Positions 51,970 through 61,164 of a stretch of DNA of 64,000 nucleotides are shown piece after piece (position 1 is the stretch's first letter; each line of letters starts with the position of its first letter). The notes under the pieces were generated by a model. The model was not told the origin of the DNA. It ran no database searches and worked only from the letters and a program-made list of their open reading frames with translations. The stretch is from contig SAQL01000010.1 in assembly GCA_004020645.1 (NCBI GenBank), positions 124,001-188,000 on the forward strand. The letters are read 5' to 3'. The translations under genes and the position numbers were made by a program. Source of the DNA: Mesorhizobium sp. Its GTDB lineage: Bacteria; Pseudomonadota; Alphaproteobacteria; Rhizobiales; Rhizobiaceae.

Positions 51970-53277
51970 TCAATGCTTGATGCGGTCGCGCATTGCGTAC
52001 CAGAGCATGCCGAGCACATAGAGCGGGCCGCGCAGCGCAGTGCCGCCGGGAAACGGCATTGGCCTCAGCGTCGAAAACAGATCGAGCCGCGAAGTATCGC
52101 CGGTGATCGCCTCGGCAAGCAGCTTTCCCGACAGCGTCGACAGGATCACGCCCTTGCCGGAATAGCCATGCGCAAAATAGACCTCGCCATAGTGGCCGAC
52201 ATCCGGCAGGCGCGATGTCGTCACCGAGACCAGCCCGCCCCAGGCATGATCGATGCGGCGGCCGCGCAATTGCGGAAAAGTTTTTTCCATATGCGGCCGC
52301 ACGAAGCCGGCAATGTCTGCGGGCGGCGACGGCGTGTAGCGCTCGCCGCCGCCGAACAGCAGGCGGCCGTCCGCCGACAGCCGGTAGTAGTTGACCACGA
52401 AGCGTGTGTCGGAGACGGCCACATTGCTTGGAATGACGTCGCTCGTGTCATCCAGCGGCTCGGTCGCGACGATGTAGTTGCCGACCGGCATGATGCGGCT
52501 GTTGACGCGCGGCTCGAGCCCCTGGAGCAGCGCATCGCCGGCCAGCACGACATGCCTGGCCCGGACCGAGCCCTTGGCCGTCGAAACCCAGACAGCAGGT
52601 TCCCGCTCCAGCCGCAGCGCCACCGAATTCTCGTGGATGGTGACGCCCGCCGCTGCCGCCGCGCGGGCAAGACCCAGCGTATAGTTCAGCGGATGCATGT
52701 GGCCGCCTAGCTTTTCGTACATCGCGCCGTGATAGGGCGTGTTCACCATTGCACGCGCCTGCTCCGCCGACAGCATCTCGACGTCATGAAAGTTCATCAC
52801 GGTGGCAAGGCACTCGACCTCTTCTTCGAGGTCGCGCAGGTCGGAGCCGTTGACCGCACCGGCCAGATGCCCGGTGAGCCGAAGGTCGCAATCGATGGCA
52901 TGGCGCTCGATCAGGTCGAGCACCAGCCCGCGCGCCTCAAAGGCGAGATCGAACAGCGCCCGCGCCCGTTCGCGCCCAAAGACCTTGACCAGGCCTTTGG
53001 CGCCCTTGCGCAGCCCGGGGATGATCTGGCCGCCATTGCGCCCCGACGCCCCCCAGCCGATCTTGCCGCCCTCCAAGAGCATGACCTTCAGCCCGCGCTC
53101 GGCAGCGTGAAGGGCTGCGGACAGGCCGGTACAGCCGCCGCCGACCACCACCAGATCGGCGTCGACGTCGCCCTGCAGCGCCGGATGATCAGGAGCCGGA
53201 TTGGCCGTCGCGACATAGTAGGATTTGCCGATATCCAGGCCGGAGTTGAACACGCCAGAATTGAAGCCCATCATCAT
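51970..53277 (-). CDS. FAD-dependent amine oxidoreductase (PuuB-like)
   Basis: The 435-residue DAO-family flavoprotein has FAD-binding DLVVVGGGCTGLSAALHAAERG near residue 40 and KIGWGASGRNGGQIIPGL, typical of gamma-glutamylputrescine oxidases. PuuB oxidises the free amine of a gamma-glutamylated diamine to an aldehyde, with H2O2 production. Its ATG overlaps the stop of the PuuA-like gene (ATGA); two further ATGs follow at once. The pair puuA-puuB is a hallmark of the Puu pathway. The true amine substrate is unknown. Confidence 0.85.
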   Translation of the reverse strand: MMMGFNSGVFNSGLDIGKSYYVATANPAPDHPALQGDVDADLVVVGGGCTGLSAALHAAERGLKVMLLEGGKIGWGASGRNGGQIIPGLRKGAKGLVKVFGRERARALFDLAFEARGLVLDLIERHAIDCDLRLTGHLAGAVNGSDLRDLEEEVECLATVMNFHDVEMLSAEQARAMVNTPYHGAMYEKLGGHMHPLNYTLGLARAAAAAGVTIHENSVALRLEREPAVWVSTAKGSVRARHVVLAGDALLQGLEPRVNSRIMPVGNYIVATEPLDDTSDVIPSNVAVSDTRFVVNYYRLSADGRLLFGGGERYTPSPPADIAGFVRPHMEKTFPQLRGRRIDHAWGGLVSVTTSRLPDVGHYGEVYFAHGYSGKGVILSTLSGKLLAEAITGDTSRLDLFSTLRPMPFPGGTALRGPLYVLGMLWYAMRDRIKH

Positions 53278-54659
53278 ACCTTGAGCAGCAGATGGTCGCG
53301 TTCCCAACTCGTCACGACGCTCTGGAACAGGTCGAGCTCGACGCTCTTGACGCGCAGATAGGTCTGGAAGAAATCCTCGCCGAGCAACTCCCGAACCGGG
53401 CTGCACGCAGCGAAACGTTCGAGCGCCTCCCCCATGGTTTTGGGCAGCGTGCTCTTGCTGCGATAGGCATTGCCCGATGCCTCGGGCGAACGCGAGAGCT
53501 TTTCCTCGACGCCGAGATAGCCGCAGAGCAGCGAGCCGGCCATCGCCAGATAGGGGTTGGCGTCGGCGCCGGGCAGCCGGTTTTCCACCCGCCGCGCGGC
53601 CCGCCCGCCGGCCGGCACGCGCAGGCCGCAGGAGCGATTGTCATGCGACCACTCGACGTTGGCGGGGGCGCTGTGGTTCGGCCGGATGCGGCGGAACGAA
53701 TTCACGTTCGGCGCAAACAGCGGCATCACCTCGGGAATGTATTTCTGCAGGCCGCCAATGAAATGCGCGAACATCTCGGTGTCGGCATCGTCACGCCCGG
53801 CAAACAGCGTATTCCCGGCCTCGTCGATGACCGACATGTGGAGATGCATGGAGCTGCCGGCTTGCGCGGCGATCGGCTTGGCCATGAAGGTCGCATGCAT
53901 GCCAAATTCCTGCGCGGCCTGGCGCGTCATCCGCTTGAACAGCAGCACCTTGTCGGCCAGCGGCAGCGCGTCGCCATGCAGGAAATTGATCTCGAGCTGC
54001 GCCGTGCCCGATTCGTGGATCAGCGTGTCGAGCGGCAGCCCGGCCGCGGCGGCATAGTCGTAGAGGCGCCGGATCACCGGCTCGAACTCCTCCAACGCCG
54101 CCATATCATAGGGATGCTGCACGGTCTCGGAGCGGCCATTGCGCCCGACCGGCGCGCTCAGCGGCCGATCGGGATCGGGATTGGGCGCAGTCAGGTAGAA
54201 TTCGAGCTCCGGCGCGACTACCGCCCGCCATCCGCGCTGGCGATAGAGATCAAGCACAGCCCTCAAGACATGACGCGGCGAGGCCATCCACGGCCGGTCG
54301 TCCATGTGAAGCGCATCGGCGAAGACATAGGCCTTCCCTGCTCCGGCACCGGGCGCCAGGCAGAGCGTCGCAACATCCGGCACCATTCGCATGTCGGGGT
54401 CCTGATAGCCGAAGCCCTCGTCGTTCGAACCGGAATAGCGGCCATCTATGCAGACCAGGAAGGCGCTGCTCGGCAGGTAGAGCGCACGATCCTCGAGCGA
54501 CTTCAGGAACTTGGCCGTCGGCAACGCCTTGCCGCGCAACACGCCATTCACATCCGGCACGAGGCATTCGACTTCCCTGATCCCCTGCTGCTCCAGCCAT
54601 CCCTTCGGATCGTCTGTCGGGTTCATTTGCGGTGCATCCGTTGTCGTGGTGTTGAGCAT
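53274..54659 (-). CDS. glutamine-synthetase-family gamma-glutamylamine ligase (PuuA-like)
   Basis: This encodes 461 residues with glutamine synthetase domains: LIHESGTAQLEINFLHGD (metal site), AGSSMHLHMSV (ATP/metal site), SFRRIRPNHSAP and DNRSCGLRVP. It is of the PuuA-like branch, which ligates glutamate to an amine with ATP, rather than ammonia-assimilating GlnA (no adenylylation-site Tyr block seen). It lies directly before the PuuB-like gene and 4 nt after the glycosyltransferase gene, so all three should be one transcript. Confidence 0.85.
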   Translation of the reverse strand: MLNTTTTDAPQMNPTDDPKGWLEQQGIREVECLVPDVNGVLRGKALPTAKFLKSLEDRALYLPSSAFLVCIDGRYSGSNDEGFGYQDPDMRMVPDVATLCLAPGAGAGKAYVFADALHMDDRPWMASPRHVLRAVLDLYRQRGWRAVVAPELEFYLTAPNPDPDRPLSAPVGRNGRSETVQHPYDMAALEEFEPVIRRLYDYAAAAGLPLDTLIHESGTAQLEINFLHGDALPLADKVLLFKRMTRQAAQEFGMHATFMAKPIAAQAGSSMHLHMSVIDEAGNTLFAGRDDADTEMFAHFIGGLQKYIPEVMPLFAPNVNSFRRIRPNHSAPANVEWSHDNRSCGLRVPAGGRAARRVENRLPGADANPYLAMAGSLLCGYLGVEEKLSRSPEASGNAYRSKSTLPKTMGEALERFAACSPVRELLGEDFFQTYLRVKSVELDLFQSVVTSWERDHLLLKV

Positions 54660-54663
54660 CAGG

Positions 54664-55944
54664 TCACGTCCTTACGAGGGCGAGAATAGCTTCGGCAGCG
54701 GCGTCCGTTCCCGGCGCCCGTGCCATGGTGGCCGCATTCTCCTTGAGGCGAAAGCGCATTTCGCCGTCGGCCATTAGGCCAAGGATGACATTTTCCAGTT
54801 CGTCGTCGCTCCAGCCATCGCGGCTGATGTGGCGGCCGACGCCGGTTTCCTCGGCGCGTTGCGCATTGTCGTGCCCGTCCCAGCAATAGGGCATGATCAG
54901 CGACGGCACGCCGAAACGCAGCGCTTCGCAAAAGCTGTTGTTGCCGCCGTGATGGATGAAGAGATCGGATTTCGCGACGACCGACGGCTGCGGAAACCAG
55001 GCATCGAGATAGACATTGTCCGGAACCGCGCGGTAGGTGTCACGCAGACCGCCGGCATTGACGATGAAGCGGGCCGGAAGCCGGTCGAATACGGCGAGCA
55101 TGCGCTCGATCAGGCCGACATCCATCGCGCCCAGGCTGCCGAAGCTGAGATAGACCAGCGGCCCCTCATTGCGCGGAAACACCGGCACGTCGAACGGCCC
55201 TTCCGAGCGGACGCAGCCTTCAAGATAGACGAAGCGGGCCGGGTCGAGCGGCTCTGCCCGCTGCCTGCGCACGATCGTTGGAGTCAGCAGCAAATTGAGA
55301 GCCGGCGAAGCTTCTAGAAAAAGACCCTTCGGCAAGGGCGCAAGTCCGGCGTCGGTCCGAAGCCGGTTGAACCGGTCATGCGCCGGAGCGACCGCTGCCA
55401 TATAATACGCCTCGTAGGCAGCACGGCTCGGGTCGTCGGCGGCGAGCCCGGACAGATAGGGGGGTACATCGGCGTCGGGCAGCTCGGTCTCCGCGCAGGA
55501 GACGACGCGCACCCAGGGGCAGCCGGCGGCAGCCAGCGCCGGGAACATGATGACGTTGTCGAGCACCACGGCATCCGGCTTCAGCCTGGCCAGCAACTGG
55601 CGCAGCGGCGCCTCGGCATTGACCGCTGTATCGACGATCGCTTCCCAGGTCGGGGCGACGTAGGTTTCAAGCTGATCGATAGGGCTCAGCTTGAAATGCG
55701 GCAGATGCCGGCGCACGAAAGCCTGCCAATAACTCTGGCGTTCGCTGTCGGTCAGCGGCTGGTCGGTCGGCAACTGGTATTCCTGAAAACCATAGTCGGC
55801 AAACACGCCGGAAAAGCCGGCGTGGCAGATGAACACCGGCCGGGCGCCGCGGGCGCGCAAAGCCTGTGCGATGCCGACGCAATTGAGCGCGGCGCCGAAG
55901 CTCGCTTCGGGAAACAGCGCGATGGTCGGGCTGGCTTTGCGCAT
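54664..55944 (-). CDS. GT1-like (MGT-type) glycosyltransferase, copy A
   Basis: This 426-residue GT-B-fold protein has an N-terminal acceptor-side start, ALFPEASFGAALNCVGIAQAL, and the donor-side block HHGGNNS at 331-337 followed by PYCWDGHDNA. GT1 enzymes usually show HGGxGT and a DQ pair before NA; here the last is GHDNA. It should transfer a sugar from a nucleotide donor to a small molecule. It is clearly paralogous to copy B at 61165. It sits 8 nt after the GntR stop. The acceptor is unknown. Confidence 0.82.
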   Translation of the reverse strand: MRKASPTIALFPEASFGAALNCVGIAQALRARGARPVFICHAGFSGVFADYGFQEYQLPTDQPLTDSERQSYWQAFVRRHLPHFKLSPIDQLETYVAPTWEAIVDTAVNAEAPLRQLLARLKPDAVVLDNVIMFPALAAAGCPWVRVVSCAETELPDADVPPYLSGLAADDPSRAAYEAYYMAAVAPAHDRFNRLRTDAGLAPLPKGLFLEASPALNLLLTPTIVRRQRAEPLDPARFVYLEGCVRSEGPFDVPVFPRNEGPLVYLSFGSLGAMDVGLIERMLAVFDRLPARFIVNAGGLRDTYRAVPDNVYLDAWFPQPSVVAKSDLFIHHGGNNSFCEALRFGVPSLIMPYCWDGHDNAQRAEETGVGRHISRDGWSDDELENVILGLMADGEMRFRLKENAATMARAPGTDAAAEAILALVRT

Positions 55945-55952
55945 GTTCCTCG

Positions 55953-56891
55953 TTATTCCGGCCGGCTGATCATGCCGAACAATGCGGGGGCCCCGCGGCT
56001 GGCCGCCTGCGGCCGCTGACTGCGGGACAACCGCAGGTGGACGCGAAGAAGATCGGCTGCAACCTCATACTGCCGGCTTTCCAACTGGTCGAGTATGGTC
56101 AGGTGCTCGCGCAGCGATTGCTTCAGCCGGAAGACGTTGACGCCGGCATAGGTCCCCGGCAGCCGGCGCAGCCTGAGATGGTCGGACAGCGCGTCGGTGA
56201 CGAAGCGGTTGGCGGCGCCATCGGCGATTAGGCCGTGAAAGTCGATGTCCAGCCGCTGGAACTCTTTGATATCGAACGCGGCGTCGGGCAGCGCCAGCAG
56301 CGTTTCCATGCCCTGGCGCAAGGCTGCCGCGCGGGTCCCGTCCAGCCGAAAGCCAGGCGCCAGAATGGCGGCGGGTTCGAGCAGCAGGCGGAATTCATAG
56401 CTTTCCCCTTGCGCCTCCGGATCGTCCGGCGCCCGCCTGAACAGCCAGGCCTGTCCCGGCGCGCGGTCCAGAAGATTTTCGTCTGTCAGTTTCTTTAGCG
56501 CTTTTAGTACCGTCTTTCGCTCGGCACCATAGCGCCGCATCAGCGCGCCGACGGTCACCGTCTGATCCAGCCGGCGCGCCGACCGATCGCGCAGGATCAT
56601 CTCCGCAAGCTCGTCCTCCTCGGCGCTCGGCAGGTCGGCGGCAAGGGTCGCCTGGTTGGTGAGGTCGACGGCCAGCCGATAGCCTGACTCAGCTTCCCAG
56701 CGAACCACGCCTTTTTCGGTGAGCAGGCGCAACGCGGCCCGCACCGGGGTCCGCGAGACGTTGCAGAGAGAAGCGACCTGCTGTTCCGGGAGATGAGCGC
56801 CGGCCTCGAAGCCGCGTTGCCGGGCCACATCGAGAATGCGCTGAGCGAGATCGAGATGGTTGGTACGTGGTCGTCTGGCAACGGCTTGCAT
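55953..56891 (-). CDS. GntR family transcriptional regulator with duplicated winged-helix region
   Basis: The 312-residue regulator has a GntR DNA-binding domain at about 13-75 (ARQRGFEAGAHLPEQQVASLCNVSRTPVRAALRLL), a second winged-helix-like stretch at about 93-152 (TVGALMRRYGAERKTVLKALKKLTDENLL) and an FCD-like ligand domain after 163. It heads the arm GntR-glycosyltransferase-puuA-puuB and faces the polyamine importer. It probably controls both arms from the shared 238-bp gap. The effector is likely a pathway amine or aldehyde, by inference. Confidence 0.82.
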   Translation of the reverse strand: MQAVARRPRTNHLDLAQRILDVARQRGFEAGAHLPEQQVASLCNVSRTPVRAALRLLTEKGVVRWEAESGYRLAVDLTNQATLAADLPSAEEDELAEMILRDRSARRLDQTVTVGALMRRYGAERKTVLKALKKLTDENLLDRAPGQAWLFRRAPDDPEAQGESYEFRLLLEPAAILAPGFRLDGTRAAALRQGMETLLALPDAAFDIKEFQRLDIDFHGLIADGAANRFVTDALSDHLRLRRLPGTYAGVNVFRLKQSLREHLTILDQLESRQYEVAADLLRVHLRLSRSQRPQAASRGAPALFGMISRPE

Positions 56892-56984
56892 GGTGATTCT
56901 CGTGAGCGGGCTTGACCGCTGCGGTTTGACCGATCGCCCTTGTAGACACAACCGGCGATTTCGCAGCGATCTGGCAAATTATGG

Positions 56985-57024
56985 ATTGACGTACTTTTTT
57001 CTGCAATAGTACTGTGACGTCAAT
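56985..57024. promoter_or_regulatory. inverted repeat ATTGACGT-N24-ACGTCAAT, candidate GntR operator
   Basis: Perfect 8-bp arms at 56985-56992 and 57017-57024 lie in the gap between the GntR gene and the binding-protein gene. A TTGACG hexamer in the left arm could be a -35 box for the right-hand operon. GntR proteins bind such palindromes, though a 40-bp span is long for one dimer. Confidence 0.5.
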
Positions 57025-57129
57025 CGGCAACAAAAAAGACCGGGGAACAGGATCGAAGCGGCGGCATGATCGCAAGCGCTGGTCCGACGATTGATTGAAT
57101 TCGACGATCAACCAGAATGGGAGTCTGTC

Positions 57130-58194
57130 ATGACCGCCACCACCCTGCGGCACCGTTCGTTAAAAACATCCTCGATCGCGCTTGGCCTCGCCATGGCGCT
57201 GTCAGCGCCGGCGGCTGCCGCCGACCTCGTCATTTCGAATTGGGACGGCTACATGGCGCCGGATGCCATGGCCGCCTTCAAAGCAGCGACCGGCGTTTCC
57301 GGCGAGGTTGTCGTTCACGCAACCAATGAGGAGATCATGGGCAAGCTCGTCGCTTCGGGCGGCAAGGGCTATGACGTGGTCTTCGTCTCCTCGCCCTTCG
57401 CCGAAGTGCTGAACAAGCTCGGCCTGATCGAGACGATCGACCACGACAAGGTCCCCAACCTCGCCAATCTCTATCCCGAGGCGGCGAAGCTGTCGCACGA
57501 CGTCGGCAATAATTTTTCCGTGCCTTACACCTGGGGCACCACCGGCCTCTGCTACCGCTCGGATCTGGTCAAGACTGAGCCGGCCAGCTGGAACGATCTT
57601 CTCGCCCCGTCCGATGCGCTCAAGGGCAAGACCACCATGCTGGCAACCGACCGCTGGCTGCTTGCCGCCGGCCAGCTCGCCAAGGGCTATTCGGTCAACG
57701 AGACCGATCCGGCCAAGCTCGCCGAGGTCAAGGACCTGCTGATCTCGGCCAAGAAGACCTTGCTCGCTTATGACGACACCACCTTCTATTCGAAGCTGGT
57801 CTCGGGCGAGGCGCTGATGGTGCAGGCATGGGATGGCTGGTGCAATTACGGCATCGCCGAAAATCCGCAGATTAAATACACCATACCCAAGGAAGGCTCG
57901 GACCTGTGGGTCGACACGATGGTGGTGATGAAGGCATCGGCCAACAAGGACGCCGCCTTCCGGTTCATCAACTTCATGCTGGACGCCAAGAATCACGCCT
58001 GGGCGGCCCAGAACATCGACTACAAGGTGCCGAACAAGCCGGCTATGGAAAGCCTGCCGGCCGATTTCCTCGCCAAATTCCCCAATATGGCCATGCCGGT
58101 GGCCGAGCTGGTCAAGTTCGAGCAGTTGCGCGACGTCGGCGATGCCCAGCGCGACTATTCGAAGATCGTCAGCGAGATCAAGGCCGCGCAGTAG
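57130..58194 (+). CDS. polyamine-type ABC transporter binding protein (PotD/PotF-like)
   Basis: This encodes 354 residues with a Sec signal (cleavage after AAAA near 31), then the PotD/F pattern: DLVISNWDGYMAPDAMAAFKAATG, GKGYDVVFVSSPFAEVL, NNFSVPYTWGTTGLCYRSD and AWDGWCNYGIAENPQIKYTIPKEGSDLW. It should bind putrescine, spermidine or a related cation. GGGAG precedes the ATG at 57130. An inverted repeat separates it from the permease genes. Confidence 0.9.
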   Translation: MTATTLRHRSLKTSSIALGLAMALSAPAAAADLVISNWDGYMAPDAMAAFKAATGVSGEVVVHATNEEIMGKLVASGGKGYDVVFVSSPFAEVLNKLGLIETIDHDKVPNLANLYPEAAKLSHDVGNNFSVPYTWGTTGLCYRSDLVKTEPASWNDLLAPSDALKGKTTMLATDRWLLAAGQLAKGYSVNETDPAKLAEVKDLLISAKKTLLAYDDTTFYSKLVSGEALMVQAWDGWCNYGIAENPQIKYTIPKEGSDLWVDTMVVMKASANKDAAFRFINFMLDAKNHAWAAQNIDYKVPNKPAMESLPADFLAKFPNMAMPVAELVKFEQLRDVGDAQRDYSKIVSEIKAAQ

Positions 58195-58236
58195 GCGCCG
58201 CATTCCGATAAACTGGAAGCAAGCTTGCGTTCCTTC

Positions 58237-58410
58237 GCGCCCCCCTCTGGCCCGCCGGCCATCTCCCCCTCAAGGGGGGAGATTGGCTGTGGCACCGCTT
58301 TCGCCAATCTCCAACGATTGAAGGTGAGAGAGACGTTGGGACAGCTCATCTCCCCGCTTGAGGGGGAGATGGCAAGTTTTGGCAAAGAGGGCAGGCCAGA
58401 GGGGGGTGCA
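58237..58410. repeat. 174-bp inverted repeat, family A copy 3
   Basis: The left arm starts GCGCCCCCCTCTGGC and is matched by GCCAGAGGGGGGTGC near 58396-58409. Inner CATCTCCCCCTCAAGG blocks are shared with the other copies; this copy has GGCCCGCCGGCC where others have GTCCTGCCGGAC, a compensated change that keeps the stem. It lies between binding-protein and permease genes. Confidence 0.88.
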
Positions 58411-58412
58411 GC

Positions 58413-59291
58413 GTGACGCTTCCCACCCCCTCTCGCTCCTCCTTGCTGATGGCGCCGGCGCTGGCCTGGCTCACCGCCTTGATGGTGGTGCCATGCGCGT
58501 TGGTGCTGGCGCTCGCCTTTTTCCGGCGCGGCATCTATGGCGGCATCGAATACACCTTCACGCTGGAGAATTTCGGGCTGGTCTTCGATCCGCTCTATGC
58601 CGGCATCTTCCTCAATTCGGCGCGCATCGCCGGCACGGCAACCCTGATCGCCGTGGTGATCGGCTATGCCGCCGCCTATGCGATCGCGGCGGCACCGCGC
58701 CAGATGCAGCCGGTGTTCCTGTTCTTCGCCGTATTGCCGTTCTGGTCCAACTACCTGATCCGCACCTATGCCTGGATCGTGCTGCTCAACCGTGAAGGCC
58801 TGATCACCCAACTCTTGCGCTGGTTTGGCTACACTGGCGAGCCGCCATCGATGCTCTATACCGAAGGCGCCGTCATCGCCGGTCTGGTCTACAATTACCT
58901 GCCCTTCGTGATCCTGGCCTGCTACGCGCCGCTGTCGCGGCTCAATCCGGAGCTCGCCGAGGCATCGCGCGATCTTGGCGCTTCGGCCATGACCACATTT
59001 CGCCGGGTCATCCTGCCGCTGACGGTGCCGGGTATCGCCGCCGGGGCGGTCTTCGTCTTCGTGCTGTCGATCGGCAATTTCGTAACGCCCGCACTGCTCG
59101 GCGGCGGCCGTTTCCAGATGATCGGCAATCTCGTCTACGACCAGTTCCTAACCGCCAATGACTGGCCGTTCGGCGCAGCACTGGCGATGGCGCTGATCGC
59201 CATCATGCTGCTGGTGCTGACGGCGCAGGCCTTGGCAGCCGATCGTGCCGCCGGCCGTATCGCCGAAGCGAAAGGAGGCGCCGATGGCTGA
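58413..59291 (+). CDS. polyamine-type ABC transporter permease (PotB/PotH-like)
   Basis: This 292-residue inner-membrane permease has six membrane helices and the EAA-like loop LAEASRDLGASAMTTFRRVILPLTVPGI. It starts with GTG at 58413, 3 nt after the inverted repeat, whose right arm (AGAGGGGGG) is the only apparent ribosome-binding sequence. It overlaps the next permease gene by 8 nt. It forms the translocation pore with that protein. Confidence 0.88.
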   Translation: MTLPTPSRSSLLMAPALAWLTALMVVPCALVLALAFFRRGIYGGIEYTFTLENFGLVFDPLYAGIFLNSARIAGTATLIAVVIGYAAAYAIAAAPRQMQPVFLFFAVLPFWSNYLIRTYAWIVLLNREGLITQLLRWFGYTGEPPSMLYTEGAVIAGLVYNYLPFVILACYAPLSRLNPELAEASRDLGASAMTTFRRVILPLTVPGIAAGAVFVFVLSIGNFVTPALLGGGRFQMIGNLVYDQFLTANDWPFGAALAMALIAIMLLVLTAQALAADRAAGRIAEAKGGADG

Positions 59292-60078
59292 GCGCTCCCC
59301 CGCCACACGGCGCACGCTCTGGGTCATGCTTTCGCTGGTCTTCGCCTTCCTCTACATTCCGATCGCCGTGCTGGTGGCGCTGTCTTTCAATCAAGGCGGA
59401 CTGCCGACCGTCTGGTCGGGCTTTTCGCTGAAATGGTATGCCTCGCTTGCCGGAAACGCCGCGATCCTTTCAGCCGCCCTCAACACGCTGATCGTGGCGC
59501 TGGTCTCGACCGCCATCGCCACGCTGCTCGGCACGCTGCTGGCGATCGGCGTCGAAATACGCCGGCAATATGGGAGCGGCCTCGAGGCGCTGATCTTTGC
59601 GCCGATGATCATTCCCGACATCGTGCTGGCGATCGCGCTGCTCAGCTTCTTCTCTTTGCTCGATTTCACCCTGGGCCTCCACACCATCATCCTCGCCCAT
59701 GTCGTCTTCAACCTCGCCTTCGTCTGTTCGGTGGTGCGCGCGCGGCTGAAGAGCTTCGACTGGTCGATCGTCGAGGCCTCCGCCGATCTCGGCGCTTCCG
59801 CGCTCACCACCTTCAGGCGGGTGACATTGCCGGTCATCCTGCCGGCGGTCGTCGCCGGTGCGCTGCTCGCCTTCACGCTTTCGGTCGACGAGTTCATCAT
59901 CGCGTTCTTCACCGCCGGCGCCGGCCGCGCTTCGACCACGCTGCCGATGCAGATCTATTCGATGATCCGCTTCGGCATCACCCCGGAGATCAATGCCTTG
60001 GCGACCATCGTCATGGCGGTCAGCATCACCGCGCTGACCCTGTCGCAGCGGCTCAACCGCGGGGTGATCGGCCAATGA
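59284..60078 (+). CDS. polyamine-type ABC transporter permease (PotC/PotI-like)
   Basis: This is a 264-residue permease with six helices and an EAA loop, VEASADLGASALTTFRRVTLPVILPAVV. AAAGGAGG precedes the ATG, which lies inside the end of the previous gene. Its stop overlaps the ATPase start (ATGA). All three membrane/ATPase genes are therefore translationally linked. Confidence 0.9.
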   Translation: MAERSPATRRTLWVMLSLVFAFLYIPIAVLVALSFNQGGLPTVWSGFSLKWYASLAGNAAILSAALNTLIVALVSTAIATLLGTLLAIGVEIRRQYGSGLEALIFAPMIIPDIVLAIALLSFFSLLDFTLGLHTIILAHVVFNLAFVCSVVRARLKSFDWSIVEASADLGASALTTFRRVTLPVILPAVVAGALLAFTLSVDEFIIAFFTAGAGRASTTLPMQIYSMIRFGITPEINALATIVMAVSITALTLSQRLNRGVIGQ

Positions 60079-61148
60079 GCGCAGCCCGCACGCTGCTGGC
60101 AATCGACAAGGTCTCGAAGAATTTCGGCCGGGTCACGGCCGTGGACGGCATATCGCTCGATATCCGCGAGAACGAGTTCTTCGCCTTGCTTGGACCTTCG
60201 GGCTGCGGCAAGACCACGCTGCTTCGCATGCTGGCCGGCTTCGAGACGCCCAATCACGGGCGCATCCTGCTCGACGGCCGCGACATCGCTAAGACACCGC
60301 CCAACAAGCGGCCGGTCAATCTGATGTTCCAGTCCTATGCGCTGTTTCCGCATATGAGCGTCAGGGCCAATGTCTCCTACGGCCTCGAAATGGAACGTTT
60401 GCCGGCAAATCAAATCCGCTCCCGCGTCGACGCCATCCTGGCGACGACCGAGCTCATTCCTTTCGCCGACCGCAAGCCGGAGCAATTGTCGGGCGGCCAG
60501 AAACAGCGCGTCGCGCTTGCCCGGGCGTTGGTCAAGCGGCCCCGGCTGCTGCTGCTCGACGAGCCGCTCGGCGCGCTCGACAAGAAATTGCGCGGCGCCA
60601 TGCAGCTGGAGCTGAAGCGCCTGCAGAACGAGGTCGGCATCACCTTCGTCATCGTCACCCATGACCAGGAGGAATCGCTTGTCATGGCCGACCGCATGGC
60701 CGTGCTCAGGGACGGCAAACTACTGCAATGCGACACGCCGCATGCGGTCTACGAGCATCCGGCCGACCGTTTCGTCGCCGACTTCATCGGCGTCATGAAT
60801 TTCGTGCCCGGTAAAGCCGCCGCCGACGGGGTGATGGCGGCCAACGGCGCGCGGATCGCCGGAACGGTTCCCGCAACACTTTCGCCCGGAGCAGCGGCGG
60901 TCGCTTCGGTGCGGCCCGAACGCATCCGGCTTTTCCCGTCGCCAGAGACAGCCAACCGGATCGCCGGCACCGTCGAGGCGCTCGCCTATCACGGGCTCGA
61001 CCTGCAGCTGCATGTCCGCACCGCTCTGTCGCCAAAGCTGTTCCTGGTGCGCGTCACCGCCGACGCCGCGGACCGGCGCCCGGTCTCGTCAGGCGATGCG
61101 GTCGAACTCGGCTGGGATGCCGCCGACGTCAGAATTTTCGCAGATTGA
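60075..61148 (+). CDS. polyamine-type ABC transporter ATP-binding protein (PotA/PotG-like)
   Basis: The 357-residue ATPase has Walker A GPSGCGKTT, Q-loop MFQSYALFPHMSV, signature LSGGQKQRVALARAL, Walker B LLLLDEPLGALD and switch His in VTHDQEE. The C-terminal TOBE region (VRPERIRLFPS) is typical of transporters of polyamines and related ions. It is last of the importer genes and 16 nt before the second glycosyltransferase gene, so the latter is probably in the same transcript. Confidence 0.93.
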   Translation: MSAARTLLAIDKVSKNFGRVTAVDGISLDIRENEFFALLGPSGCGKTTLLRMLAGFETPNHGRILLDGRDIAKTPPNKRPVNLMFQSYALFPHMSVRANVSYGLEMERLPANQIRSRVDAILATTELIPFADRKPEQLSGGQKQRVALARALVKRPRLLLLDEPLGALDKKLRGAMQLELKRLQNEVGITFVIVTHDQEESLVMADRMAVLRDGKLLQCDTPHAVYEHPADRFVADFIGVMNFVPGKAAADGVMAANGARIAGTVPATLSPGAAAVASVRPERIRLFPSPETANRIAGTVEALAYHGLDLQLHVRTALSPKLFLVRVTADAADRRPVSSGDAVELGWDAADVRIFAD

Positions 61149-61164
61149 TCGAAGGAGAACTTTC

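Noticed and set aside
53292..54689. Long plus-strand frame opposite the PuuA-like gene
   Set aside because: The glutamine synthetase motifs are on the minus strand; the plus frame is low-complexity shadow.
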